Shown: in pieces, positions 46,501 to 58,000 of the stretch
Layout: each line of letters begins with the position of its first letter
How positions within the stretch are numbered: the stretch's first letter is position 1
Assembly: GCA_016858145.1 (NCBI GenBank)
Contig: JAEHOE010000001.1
Coordinates: forward strand, 3,348,001-3,412,000
Direction: 5' to 3'
Length of the DNA stretch: 64,000 nt
Source of the DNA: Edaphochlamys debaryana
Lineage: Eukaryota; Chlorophyta; Chlorophyceae; Chlamydomonadales
Position numbers and translations under genes: made by a program
Notes under the pieces: generated by a model
What the model saw: only the letters and a program-made list of their open reading frames with translations
Databases searched by the model: none
What the model was told of the DNA's origin: nothing

Positions 46501-48411
46501 GGCCCCAGCCGCGCTGCCAGCCCGCTCAGCAGCGCAAGCAAGTCCTCGGCCCGCCGCGGGCCCGGCAGGGAATCGGTCTTCGAGGAGACCGAGTCCTCAC
46601 CAAGCGACCCCACGGGCCCCAGAGCCATCAGCTTCTCCCACAGAGCCTCCGCCTTAGCCTCCAGCTCAGCTGCGCTGTCCTGGTCCGGCGGCAGTTCCTC
46701 GTGCCTCTCCGGTGCTGCCTCAAGGCCCGCCAAGTCCTGCTCCACCCTCGCGAGCCTGCTCAGGGTCTCCCAGCGGCGCTTGGCCGTTGCGGGGTCGTAC
46801 GCCCGCAGCACGGCCGCCGCGTGAGCCTGGAGCCAGCCGTCGCTGGGGACGGCGTGCTGCGGGTTGGCGCGGCACCAGGCAACCAGCGCGCCCTCCAGAG
46901 CGTCCATGTCAAACGGCGCAGGGACGGCACCCCCGGCGGGCTTGCCCCCGGCCCTGTCCAGCTCCGCCCTGACCCCCGCCTCCGTGGCCTCCGCCAGCAG
47001 CCTGCTCATGCGCCCGCACGCCGAGGCCACGAACGAGGGCCCGGGGTCCACATCGAACACAGCCGCAAGCTCCACGGCCGCACACAGACCGGCCATGTCC
47101 GCAGAGCCGAGCTGGGGAGATAAGGGGACAACATGAGAAGAGGAAAAGGGTCAGCACACTACGCGGATAGGCCCAATAGGTTAGAGCTATCGTGCCTCTT
47201 TCGCGCCCCCCGGCCGCCGCCCGCTTACCCGCTGCAAGAACTTCTCAGAGCCGTACAGGTCCATTGCGAGGTAGGCTGCCGCTGCGTCCACCGCTTCTTG
47301 GGCGTCTGGCCACGCGCCCGCGGCCTCCCCTGCCTTCGCCAGCTCCTTCAGCGCGCCCAGACCCAACCGCAGCTTGGGCAGCAGCCAAGGCATCCGCGGT
47401 GCCAGGGCCGCCGCCGCGGCGGGCAGTGCCGCGGCCAGCTCGGGCAGCAGGCGGTCCTTGCGCAGCGGCCACTGCGCCAGTGGGAGGAGTACGGCAAGGG
47501 AGGACAGCACATCCACCAGCTGGCTGTATGACAGCAGGCCCAGGCGGGCATGCAGCTCCGTCACCGCATCCCGTACGCAGTCCTGCAGGGGAAGGGCGGT
47601 ACACCGGGCAATTTCAGCGCTGCGCCCGAGCCCACACGTGGTGTGAAAAGCATCAACCCGATCTGGGCCGTCGCGGCCCTCATGCCGTACTGTGTACGAC
47701 GTGGGTCAGCAGTACACGCCGAGATCTCCGTCTGCGCCCACCTGGAGCTCGCGCATCTCGTTGCTCCCTGGCGACAGATGTGCCCGGGTCTCCGCGGGGG
47801 CGTAGCACCGGACAAGAGCCCGCAGACCCGCTACGTAGGGGCCGGTGGCGGCTGCGCCCGCGATACCTCGGCACTGTTCAAGCAATGCCAGCGCCTGCTT
47901 TGGGGTCTCTGCCCTGTCCAGCAAAGTTGGCAGCTGCTCTGGCGGGGCCGCCTGGGGTTCGCTCCACTTGCGCTTCAGCGGCCCAACCACACGATCTCCA
48001 CCACCATCTGGGCGCCGCGGCCGGGCCCGGGCTGAGACCGTAGGCCTGAGAGACGAGCGCCCAGGGAATATTGAGGAGGCGCAACGGGCATAGTGGAGGA
48101 CCCGGCCGCGTGGATAGGGGAGAAGACTCATTGGAAGGGAAGCGCACATGGCCGCCCGGAGATGGCCATCGATGATCCCGCTGTGTCCCAGAGTGTAGGC
48201 GCCGATCTGGAGGAACTGCACACAGATAAAAGGAAGCAGACGTGGTGGGTTAGCGGCGGTCGAACACGCTGTCTTGCGTTGCGGCTTGCGAGCTGTCGGG
48301 AGGGTTCGCCGTGAAAGTCACGGCGCCGCGGTCACCCTGTGCTTGACAGGGCGGCTGGAGGCTGGGCCTCTTCACCTTGGGCCTTGCTAGTGTCCCAGGG
48401 GCAGCTAGCAT
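37599..48411 (-). CDS. OPR-B: giant OPR-like helical-repeat protein
   Basis: Eighteen exons: 48411-48376, 48215-47742, 47582-47229, 47111-46416, 46323-46222, 46148-45870, 45738-45472, 45358-45218, 45115-44635, 44517-44273, 44180-43875, 43752-43195, 43071-41536, 41424-40110, 39999-39734, 39623-39444, 39326-38022 and 37826-37599, about 2,922 residues. The last acceptor could be 6 nt earlier. Exon 1 encodes MLAAPGTLARPK. Exon 2 has a basic, Ser/Ala-rich stretch (YPRGRVLHYARCASS) suiting an organelle transit peptide. OPR-like cores: LLALGFRPGPTWLECY (exon 11) and LAVLGLRPEPTWLESY (exon 12), both continuing STVKDLAPKLS. Exon 13 carries PPRVWAVAFGHTGPAPWPQP. The C-terminal block has ELYRSSLDRL, WPEQKWPNGRRKYR and HGDGSDPAGD. 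All junctions keep phase and no stop is seen, so it looks intact. An alternative start is Met 48149, within exon 2. Confidence 0.68.
37870..37897. repeat. GCGCATG minisatellite in the last intron of OPR-B
   Basis: About four perfect 7-bp units, in the intron between 38022 and 37826. OPR-A has no such repeat at the equivalent position. Confidence 0.8.
41861..42077 (-). repeat. 217-bp block identical to OPR-C 53788-54004
   Basis: By eye no mismatch over 217 bp between OPR-B and OPR-C, covering the part encoding LALLWTSRRLGRLECVPP and beyond. The OPR-A block at about 30511-30721 shows about five differences. Flanks diverge sharply on both sides. Confidence 0.75.
44584..44601. repeat. Interstitial telomere-type repeat in an OPR-B intron
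   Basis: ACCCTAAACCCTAAACCC, two and a half units of the plant-type telomere repeat (TTTAGGG on the minus strand), inside the 117-bp intron between 44635 and 44517. Not seen in the same intron of OPR-A or OPR-C. Confidence 0.75.
48308..48324. promoter_or_regulatory. Intronic palindrome, OPR-B copy
   Basis: GCCGTGA-AAG-TCACGGC, perfect seven-base arms, in the first intron 52 nt after the exon 1 donor. A second, shorter inverted repeat, CCCTGT-GCTTG-ACAGGG, lies just beside it at about 48339-48355. Confidence 0.65.
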
Positions 48412-49000
48412 CCTGTCGCCCGCAGAAGGACTGTAGAGTCGAGCCCAGACCGGAAGCCCTCCAGCGACTGCACGCCCGAGCAAGCGCTCAGCACGTCGTA
48501 AAGCCTAAGACATTCTGACAATCAGCATGGCATACGCGTGGAAGTGCGCGTGAAGAGCTGACTGCTTGCATGTTGTCGAGGGCAGTCGTCGACACTATAC
48601 AGCGAGCCAAGCTCAGTGTATGCCAGATATGAATATACGTAGCTTCTGTGTTCTGTCTACAGCCCGCACCCTGAGGTCAGGCGAGCGGGTCGGCTGGAGC
48701 GAGCCTTGCCTGCACGCCGCAGCCGGCAGCACGAACCCGCATGATCGCCCGCCCGGCCCCCCCTCCCGCAGCACTACGCGCCGTTGTCTCTAATAAACCC
48801 CCTCCGCAGCAAGTGAACCGATCCCTCTCCAGGTCGTCGAACACAGATGTCTTGCACGAACGAATTCCGTCCGCACGCATCTCTTGCCAACGCCAACACC
48901 CAACCTGCCGTCACCCTTGCTGAGTCCTGGCCCAGGCCTGGCCGCCCCACATGTGCGTCGCAGCCCAAGGCCGCCTGCACGTGCCGCATCCCTGGCGTCT
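48412..49000. promoter_or_regulatory. OPR-B upstream region / OPR-C 3' flank
   Basis: About 590 bp. Holds the 13-mer GAAGCCCTCCAGC at 48453-48465, shared with the OPR-A upstream region. No gene is seen; promoter of OPR-B and 3' UTR of OPR-C are expected here. Confidence 0.45.
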
Positions 49001-52000
49001 TCACCGCCGCTTCGCTTTCCCCTTTCCCCCGCTGAAGCCCTTGCCGCCATTCCCGCCCTGCTCGTCGATGCGGGTTTGCTCAACAGGCCCCTGCTCCTCG
49101 CCTCCCTTGCCCCACATCTCCTCGCTCCACAGGTCGGTGCGGACGGGGTCGCCACCGACCATCTTCTTGAATAGGCCGCTCACTGCGTTGCCAAGGACCC
49201 GCCCGAACCCGCCCTCCTGCTCCTGCTTCTCCTTGACGTCCCTGACAGCTTCAGCTGCGTCAGCCGCCAAGCCCGTGGCGGCTTTGGCGATGTTCCCCAG
49301 CAGTAGCCGGGCCGCCTCGTCGCGGGATGGGCTGTTGGGCGCTTCCGGGCGGGGCCCCACGCCGCCGTCGCGTGGCGGCTCCCTTGGCGTGGGCGAAGCC
49401 TGCATGCGGTTCAACGGGGGGCCAACCGGGGTGGTGCACGTCAGGCCTGCACGGGAAGACGCACAGCAAAAGGCCCTATGGGTTCAGGCCCGGCATGCCC
49501 CGCTTCCTCACCGGGCTGCGCGAGGCCTTGCCCGGGTCACGCTTGACCTTGGCTTCCGCCTCCGCGTCGACCTCGATGCCCAGCTCAGCAAGCTTGCGCT
49601 GGAACTCCGCTGCCACCTCGAAGGGGTTGATGGGGTGCTCTGCTGCGCCACTTGTTGAGGGCGTGGCAGGCGGCGGCTGGGCTGTCCGTGGCGCTTGGGC
49701 ACCGACCTCGGCAGCAGAGACCAGCGGACGAGGCGGTGGCGTTCTTGCGGCTGCCTCCGCGGCACGCTGGGGTGCCTCCTGGGAGCGTGGCGGCCCCGAG
49801 GGCGCAGGAGGAGAGGAGGGCGCCACGGCGTCTGCCTCAGCAGCAGGAGGGCTCGCCTCACTAGACGCTGCGCCAGCCTCCTCCGGGCCGGGCCCCTTCC
49901 TGAGCCGCTGCGCCAGGTCGCTGAAGGCCCCCGCCGCCTGCGCCGCAGCGTCACGGAGCGCCGCCTGCAGCGCCTCGCCCCCGCCCACCCCGCCCCCAGC
50001 GGAGTCTCCGCGGCCGCCGGTGTCCCTGTAGGCCGTGGCAGGCGCTGCCCCGACTAAGCCCAGGGGGAACAGCGGAAAGTTAGCCTGGTCGTCCGGCTCC
50101 TCCGGCCTGAGGATCTCTAGAGCTCTGCGCAGCTCTGCCGCCAGGGCCTCGATGCCGCCCCCCACACCGCCCCAGATGGTGTCCTCCTCGAACGCAGCGA
50201 ACAGCGTCGCCCAGCGCCCCTTGCCCCGCTCGTAGCCTGCCGCCTGCAGCCGCTCCCGCAGCGCCTCCTCCCGGTTGGCCCCGAACAGGGTGCGGTGCAC
50301 GCCACGCGCCGCCGCAAGCCAGGCGCCCGCCCGCCGCGCGTAGGCTTCACGGAGGGCATCGCCAGCCGGGTCGCTGCCGTCGCTGTGGCGGCTGCCCACG
50401 GGCGGGGCCAGCCACGGGGGCAGGAACACGCCGTCCCAGCGCAGGGCCACATCGTAGCTGGAGGACCGGTACTGCCGGCGGCCGTCGGGCCAGCCGCGGC
50501 CCGGCAGCTGCATGTCCTGCAGTCGCTGCAGCCCGCGCGCCATGGCCGCGGGCCTGAAGCGGTCCCGGACCAGCCCCGCCACCAGCGTCTCGCCGTCCAC
50601 GCGGACCGGCGCCTGCAGCAGGGCCAGGTCGATGCCCTGCTGCAGCACCAGCGCGGTCACATCGGTGGGCCCCTCCCGGGACCTGCCCTGGCTCCTGCTC
50701 CGCAGCGCCTCCTCGAAGGCAGCCTGGTCCACGTCGCCGAGGTCGTACGGCCCATCGCCGTACGGGCCGTACAGCCTGTCGGCCTCGCCGGTTAGGATGC
50801 GTAGCAGCGGGGGCGCCAGCCAGCGCTCGACCGGCAGCTCCGTGTCGTACACGCCCTCGGGCACCACCTCGCCCTGGGGGTGAACCACCACCGCCGGCTC
50901 CAGCGCCCTCAGCACGGCGGTGAGGTGGGCCAGGGGCGGCAGGTCGGTGCGGGCCGCCAGGCGGTCCAGGGAGGAGCGGTACAGCTCGCCAACCTGGGGG
51001 CAGAGAGGGGGAGAGGGGAGGGAGTGAGGGTGCAGGCACAGCCAAGAGGCAGCAGGCCAGTGCGAAGCAGAGGGATAGCCATACAGAGAGCACGCCGGCA
51101 GCACAAGCACAAGCACATTGAAAAACATAATCAGCGGTCACCGCGAAGGGCCTGTCGCCAGCTCACCTCGTCACGGGCCTCCGCCAGCTCCTGGTCGAGT
51201 CCATCGGCGCTGTTGCGGCCGTGCAGCGTCAGGCCGAAGAGGACCCCCAGCTGCCGGGTGCTCAGGAACGGGGACATCGGTGTCTCCTCGCCGTCTCTCG
51301 CCAGCTTAGGGCGGGGCGTCATTGTCATGCCCGGGAAAGGAGCCAGCGCCTGGGGGCCAAGGTATGGGGAGGTCTCTGCTGCGAAGGTCCTTCCGGGTCC
51401 TACCGCGGGCCAAGGGGTCAACGTACCTCGCGGTGACGCTGCAGCAGCGGCTGCGCCTGCCGCACTATCCGCAGGCTGTCGTACGCCTGGACGAAGTAGA
51501 CACCGGTGATGCCGCAGTAGGTGTAGAGCGTGTCGCGCAGCGAGTCGCGGCCAGCCGCTGCCACCGTCTCGCGTGTTGCGTCGGCCAGCTGCCCGGCCTC
51601 CCTCGAGTCCTCCACGGAGATGCCCCAGCCGTCATATCGTGCCAGCATGACAGCTACCGCGCTGTGCTGGTTGGCCGTGAACGATTTGCCGGCTGCGCAG
51701 TAGAGGTCAGCGGGGGTCAGAGGCAAACAGCAGCATGCAGCAGGCATGCTCACTTAGCAGAGCCGGGAGGCACTGTGCGTGCTTTGTGTTCGGTGTGGAG
51801 ACCACGCAACCCCCGACGCCGACGGTGGCATCGCAACATTTCGCACCACCGAGACCCGACCCTCCACCATTACCCACCGAGCGTGAATCCCGCCTCCAAC
51901 AGGCGCCACAGCGGTCCGTCGCGCCCCTGCAGCAGCGGCTCCGCGCCCGCTCGCGAGTCCCGCAGCGACGCGGTAGAAGCACTGGCAACCCCCTGCACGC

Positions 52001-55000
52001 AGCCCCAGAAGCGGTGCCGCCCCTCCATGCCTTCCAGGCGGGAGCGCAGCCTTTGGATAAGCTCCAGCGCTTCCGCTGCGTGCTCCACGCTGCTGTACCC
52101 CTTCTGCGTCAGCACCTGGAAGCGTCTGAGCAGCTGCAGGGCGAGCCGGGAGAAGGGGCGGAGGCGCGCCGGGCGGTGCTTGAGGGCCTCCGCGTGGGCG
52201 TCGACCTTGGCCTTCTTCGCCGCAGCCAGGCTGTGCGGAATATGCTCCTCGGCGCCCTCGTCGTCCGCCCCGCCAGGCGGGAGCGGCTCGTCGCCCGCAG
52301 GTGCGCTGGTGCCCCCGCCACCTGCCGCCGTTGCCGGCCGCTTCGCGCCGCCGTCTCCCGCGCCAGCGGGGCCGTCCGCGCCCAGCGCCCTGGTCCCCTG
52401 CTCCGCCGGCGCCAGCGCAGCGTCAGGGGCCGCGCCCTTGGCTGCTCCAGTGCCGGCGACGCTGCCGTCCGTCCCGCCCCCGATCGGCTCCGGGGCTTCG
52501 TCGGGGTCCAGCACGTCCAGCACCAGGCCCAGGTGCCGCTCCATGGGGGCCACGCGCTCCACCACGCCGCTGTCGTACAGCTCCCGCAGCACCACCAGGA
52601 TCTGGTCGGGCGCCAGGCTCCCCGCCTGGCCCGGCTGCGCGTGCAGCGCCAGCAGCGCGGCGTGGCTGCGGCGCGCCGAGGCGCCCGCACGGCGCAGGGC
52701 GCGGGCGCGGGCCACGTCCTGGTAGGCCGGGCTGGCGGAGGCCGAGTCGGCGAAGCGCATGCGCGCGTCCAGGGCGGCCGCCGTGGCGTCAGGCATCGGC
52801 CGGCCGGTGTCCTGCAGGCTGCGCCCCACCGCGGCGTCGATGACGGTCACCGGCATGAGCTGCGGCACGCCGTCCACGGACAGCAGGCGGATGAGCGCGG
52901 ACGCGGCGGAACCCGGCAAGCGGCCGCCGCCGCTGGCGACAAGAATTGCAGCCGCCAGGGGGGCCAGGCGCTCGGGGGGAAGGGACGAGGCCTCGCCGGG
53001 TGTGGCGGCAGGGCGCTTGACCTTTGGGGCCTTGGCCTTGGCAGCGTGTGCCAGGGCCCCGGCTGCCATGCAGGCCGCTACTACCGCGGTCTGCCCAGAG
53101 ACCGGCTCGTCCGTCCGTATGGTCACCTCCTCGAGGGCGTCCAGCGCCGCCGCCAGTACTGCGGGGCCGATGCGCTCCTGCGCCGCCATGCCGTACAGCT
53201 CGGCCTCGGCGTTCGGCAGCAGCGCTTGCAGCAGCGGCAGGACGGCCTGGATGCTGTAGGGGTCGGACGGGGGAGCTGCCAGGAGGACGCGGCGTGCCAG
53301 CTGCACAGAAGGGACAAGTGTCGAGGGACAGACGGTGATACGTGTGACCTGGAGGATGGCCGTGAGGCTGGAGGCTCCGCCGAAAGCGGCACTACCCTTG
53401 GCCCAGCACCCGGTGCTTCAGCTCACCTCGACTCGTTCTGCCACCGGAAGCCGCAGCAGCTCAGCCTGCCCTTTGCCCCCGCCCTCCTGCTTGGCTGCCT
53501 TTGCAGTCAAGCGCTCCACGAGAGACTGTAGTGCGGTGAACGGAAGGGCAGGGACACGCTCGAGCAGCGGGCCGATGTCCTCTAGCGGCACCTCAGCGCC
53601 CAGACCGGCCGTAGCTGACAGGGCGAGGGAAGGGTAGAGACCGGCTACCTCAGCACTTGGCAGCGAGAGGTACACAAGGCCTGCGGCGGCCTCCGTCGGT
53701 TGCAGCACGTGCGCTCCCTGCTTGGATGCCGCCTCGAGGCCTGCCAGGAGGTCGGCCCCAAACTCCGAGGAAGGCCCAGCCAGACCGGCGGGGTTGCCCG
53801 CTCGCGCCACCTCCGCCCACAGCAGGGCCAGCTGCCCCAGCTGCTTGGCGGGCAGGGCCTTGGCGGGCTGGGGCCACGGAGCGGGACCCGTGTGGCCGAA
53901 CGCCACCGCCCACACCCTGGGCGGGACGCACTCCAGCCGCCCCAGGCGCCGGGAGGTCCACAGCAGGGCCAGCGCCCGGAGCAGCTGCTGCTCAGAGGGA
54001 GGCGTAACCGCTGTGGAGACCGTTGCACCCGTCTCTGCGGACATCTCGAGCAGCTGCCTGACCCAGGCGTCCGCGTCCTCGACCCTCCGCCCCGCCAGAC
54101 CCGCCTGGTCCATGCCGTACACCATGGCTGCCAGGTCGTCCAGGCACAGCCGTACACTGTCGTACTCCTCGCCCCATGCGTCAACGGCCTCGGTAATGGC
54201 GGCTTCCGGTTCCGCCGACGATTGGAGCTTCTGCCTGGCTACTGCTGCCGCCGCCACGGGGGGCGGAGGGCCGCGTCGACGGACCTCATTTGCCAATGTG
54301 CGCCACCACTCCCGCTGTGAAAACAGCTTGCCGACCGCTGCCGCATACGTGGCCATGATTGCGAGCTGGCCTCCGCTTGCAGCCTCCAGCGCCTCAGGCC
54401 GGTCGAGCAGGCCGGAGTGCAGCCGCGTGATCTGCTGGGCGGCGGGCGCCCAGGGTAGCGCGCGCAGCAGCAGTGAGGACATGCCGCCGCAAAGCTGCTC
54501 CCACGCCTCCTCGTCCGCCACAGCCTTGGCCTCCTCAGCGGACATTCCATCGGAGTTCACCGCTGGGCGAGACGACGTAGCAACCACGGAGCCGAAGAGG
54601 CTGGAGGCGTAGGCTGCTAGGAAAGGCGTCTCCAAAGGAATGCCTGCCGCTAGGACGGCCTCGAGCAGCGTGGCCCATTCGGAGGTTGATGGTACCAGCC
54701 CCTGCGCTGTGCCGTTCACACTCCTGCCGGCGCGGCCCTTGCCTAGCTTGGGCCCCTTGATCCCGCTCTCGCGCGCCAGGTCCCCGAGAGCGAGCCGCAC
54801 GTAGCGGGAGACGGCCTGGGCAGCGCCCGCCGAGACCTCGATCACCAAGCGGCTGGCCTCGTTGGTGGCGCTGCTAGGGGCACTGACCGCGCTAGATCGC
54901 GGCAAGCGCACGATGTCCTGGCTGCCGCAGAGGGTGTAGGAGGCGAGGCGGAGAAGGCTGACCACCAGCTGTGGCGGCGGCGCCAGCACTTGGCCGGTGG

Positions 55001-58000
55001 CGCGGGCACTCGCAATGCGGGCTTGGATGAGGCTCTGTGGGCAGGCATCAGGGGTCAGGGCAAGCAACACTCAGCATAAGGTGAGGTGTTCCAGGGCATG
55101 TGCACGTGGTTACGAGCATGCATCGAGGGTAGAGCACTTGAGGCAAGTCGCTTACTACTCCAGGAGCTCAAGGTCTGTCCAAGCCACGCATGCGGCCCGG
55201 GCGACTGCGCTCCTGCGCTGTATGTATGGGCCACGCACACGGCCCCCCTCTCACCGTGCAGCACTCGAGCAGCCACTCCGGCTCCACTCGGCCCAGTAGG
55301 TCCGCCGTCGCCACGCGCCCGCCCCGCTCCCTGCTGCGCTGCAGCTCCAGGGCCGCCACCGCCCCCGACACCATCAGCAGCTGGGCCTGGGAGTACCTGG
55401 GGAGAACCTTCTCGCGACGGTCCTCGGACACAAACAGGGCCGTGGCGCGGTATATGATGTTCAGGGCCTTGTCCGACAAAGGCAGCGCCGGCTGGCCCAC
55501 ACCCGCTGCTCTTCGCCGTCGCGGCTTCCCAGCAGCTCCGCTGCCTGACTTCACCTCCGTTGGCATCACCCGTTCGTCCAGCTGCCCCTGCTCCCTGAGC
55601 CTGTTCTGCCACAGCGTGTGCACTCCGCCCAGGAGCAGCCCCAGCGGGAACACGTCGAAGCGGCGCAGGTCCTCCCTCTCCGCCTGCGCCAGGAGCACCT
55701 CCAGCACCACCACCGGGGGGGCGGCACGGAGCAGCGCCAGGCCTTCGGCGGCGTAGGCCAGGCCCGTGCGCGAGAGCTGGGGGGCCAAGTCCTTGACGGT
55801 GGACACGTACGACTCAAGCCACGTGGGCTCGGGCCTGAGGCCCAGCACCGCCAGCTGCCGTACAGAGGTCACCAGGGCGTCGGGCTGAGCGGACAGAACC
55901 TGTAGCGGTTGTAGCAGTGGGCGCCGGAGCGGTTAACTTGGTGTCTAGCATGGGGGAACGCCAACGTCTCAACAACTCATCAACATGGCCCCATCGGACA
56001 AACCAACTTGCCTCTCGCGATGTCGCAAGCGATGGGTTGCTTATCCCTACGCCCGCTCGGCTCGTGCGGGGCAACTTTGGGACCCAGACCCGAACTCAAC
56101 ACATGTAGCGAAGTTCGCGGTCGCACCGAGTCGCACCCGTAGCCCGAAAAGAAGCGCCATTATTCACCGCAAATGAAACCTTATGATACCAAGCTAAGAA
56201 CGAGGTGTTCTCGTGAAGGTTGCGCGCAGCTGTCGCGAGGAAGTTTGTCGGTCAAACGTTGACAACGCTCAAGCCCGGACCCGACGCGATGTTGCTATGT
56301 AGCTGTACACAACGCAAATCTACGGCATGAGTGTCGCAGGTCGGCGTGGAGGTGTGGTTCCATCCCGCGACCATCCTCCACACCCCGGTACCCCCAAAGC
56401 CGACCTTGTCACCGCCGGCTCCCACGCCCACCTTGAGGGACTGCTCTTGCAGGAGCGCCAGTGCAAGCGTAGCCAGGAGCTCGGCCCGGGCAGCCTGGTA
56501 GGCCGCATCCTGCTGCGCCCGCCGCCGCGTCGCTGCGGGGGGCGCAGCGCCAGCCTCTATCGCCGTCTCCTTTGAAGGGGCTGCGCTAGGCTCCCCTGCT
56601 GGGGCTCCGCCAGGACCCTGCCCGCGCTCCACCGCGGAGAGGGCGTTGAGGAGCTGCACGGTGTTTTCCACCTGGGTATTTCTCCGCAAGGCTCCCGTAG
56701 CGCCCACGTACAGCACTGCGGGGATCAGAATACCAGGCATGTTGGTGTTGCCGTACGTCGAGGGTCGGGGCTCGAGCCGAAGGGTGCACACGTACCCGCA
56801 AGTATGTCAGTCGACGGACGGTGCCTGAGCTCCACACAAGCAGACAGCAGGTACGCCAGCGGCAACACTCCCCCCGCTAGCGCACGGGTGTCCGGCCCAG
56901 CTGCCCTGCCGCCACCGGCCTCCGATGCTGCCCGATCGCTGTCGCCCGGCTGTCGCGGCCCGCTAGCAGCATCCGTGTCCGCCGCCAGCGACGCCCGTGC
57001 CGCCTCGAGCATGCGTGCCAGCAGCTGGCGGCTGGGCGCATCGGGGTCAGCGGCGGTAGCGGCGGGGCCCGGCTGTCCCGCTGCCGGCTCCAGCTGCGTG
57101 GGCCTCCACCTGGCCTCCACGAACAGCCCCTGCGCGGCGAGGCCCAGGTGGCTGGCCGAGGGCCGCAGGGCCATCAGCCGCTCCAGGGCGGGAAGCAGGG
57201 CGGCCGCGGTCGCCGGAGCCACAGCGGCCTGGGGGGCGCGGGGAGACGGGAGGGCCACAGGCTCAGGAGAACGGCTCACGGGCGTCACGGCTGACACGAA
57301 GACCCCCCTTCTAGAACCCCCTGGTAAACCACTTTTGCCTGGCCTCAACACGCCTTCAGCCGTGTCCCGGCATCAAGCTAGCTTACTACTGGAACTCCTC
57401 GGGACTGGCATCTACCGGTGCTCGACCGACATGCTCGGGCCGACAAATTAAATCAAAGCCTGCGAACCCTACGTCGCTTATGGGAGGGGTAGTTTCTACA
57501 TCAATGTAGATTGCGCGTTCGCGGGGCGAGCAGAAACATCTACCCGGTCTTGTGTTTTGGCCCCCCTCCCGACCGGCGTGACGCCCGTGGGGGAGAACGG
57601 TGAGCGCTTCATCGTCTACAGTCGCCGTCCCTAGCTCCCCTCCGCACCGCCAGGTCTGGCTCCTTGGAGCGCTGCACCTTGTCCGCAATCAGGCGCACCG
57701 CCCGCCCAACAGCCAGCAGCAGCCGGGAGAGGTCCCGCGGGGAGGCGCAGGGCGCAGCCAGCGCAGTGGGCATCAGCGCAAGCAGCTCCTGGAGGGAGAG
57801 ACATGCGGGTGACAATCAGCGCTCTCCGCATGGTGACATGCCTATAGCTCGCATGCAAGCCGCTGAAGAACGCCTGCACTCGGCACCTCACCGCTCACCC
57901 GTCGAAAGCCGGGCAGCAGGGGCCAGCTGCGGTTGAAAGCGAAGGAATTGAGCACCAGAGCAGCGTTGCTGGCGTCAAGGCCCGGATAGCCGTTGGAATG

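Noticed and set aside
48149..48151. Met 48149 as the main OPR-B start
   Set aside because: Plausible, but the exon 1 at 48411-48376 with a strong acceptor at 48216 gives the same 36-nt arrangement as in A and C, so it is kept only as an alternative.
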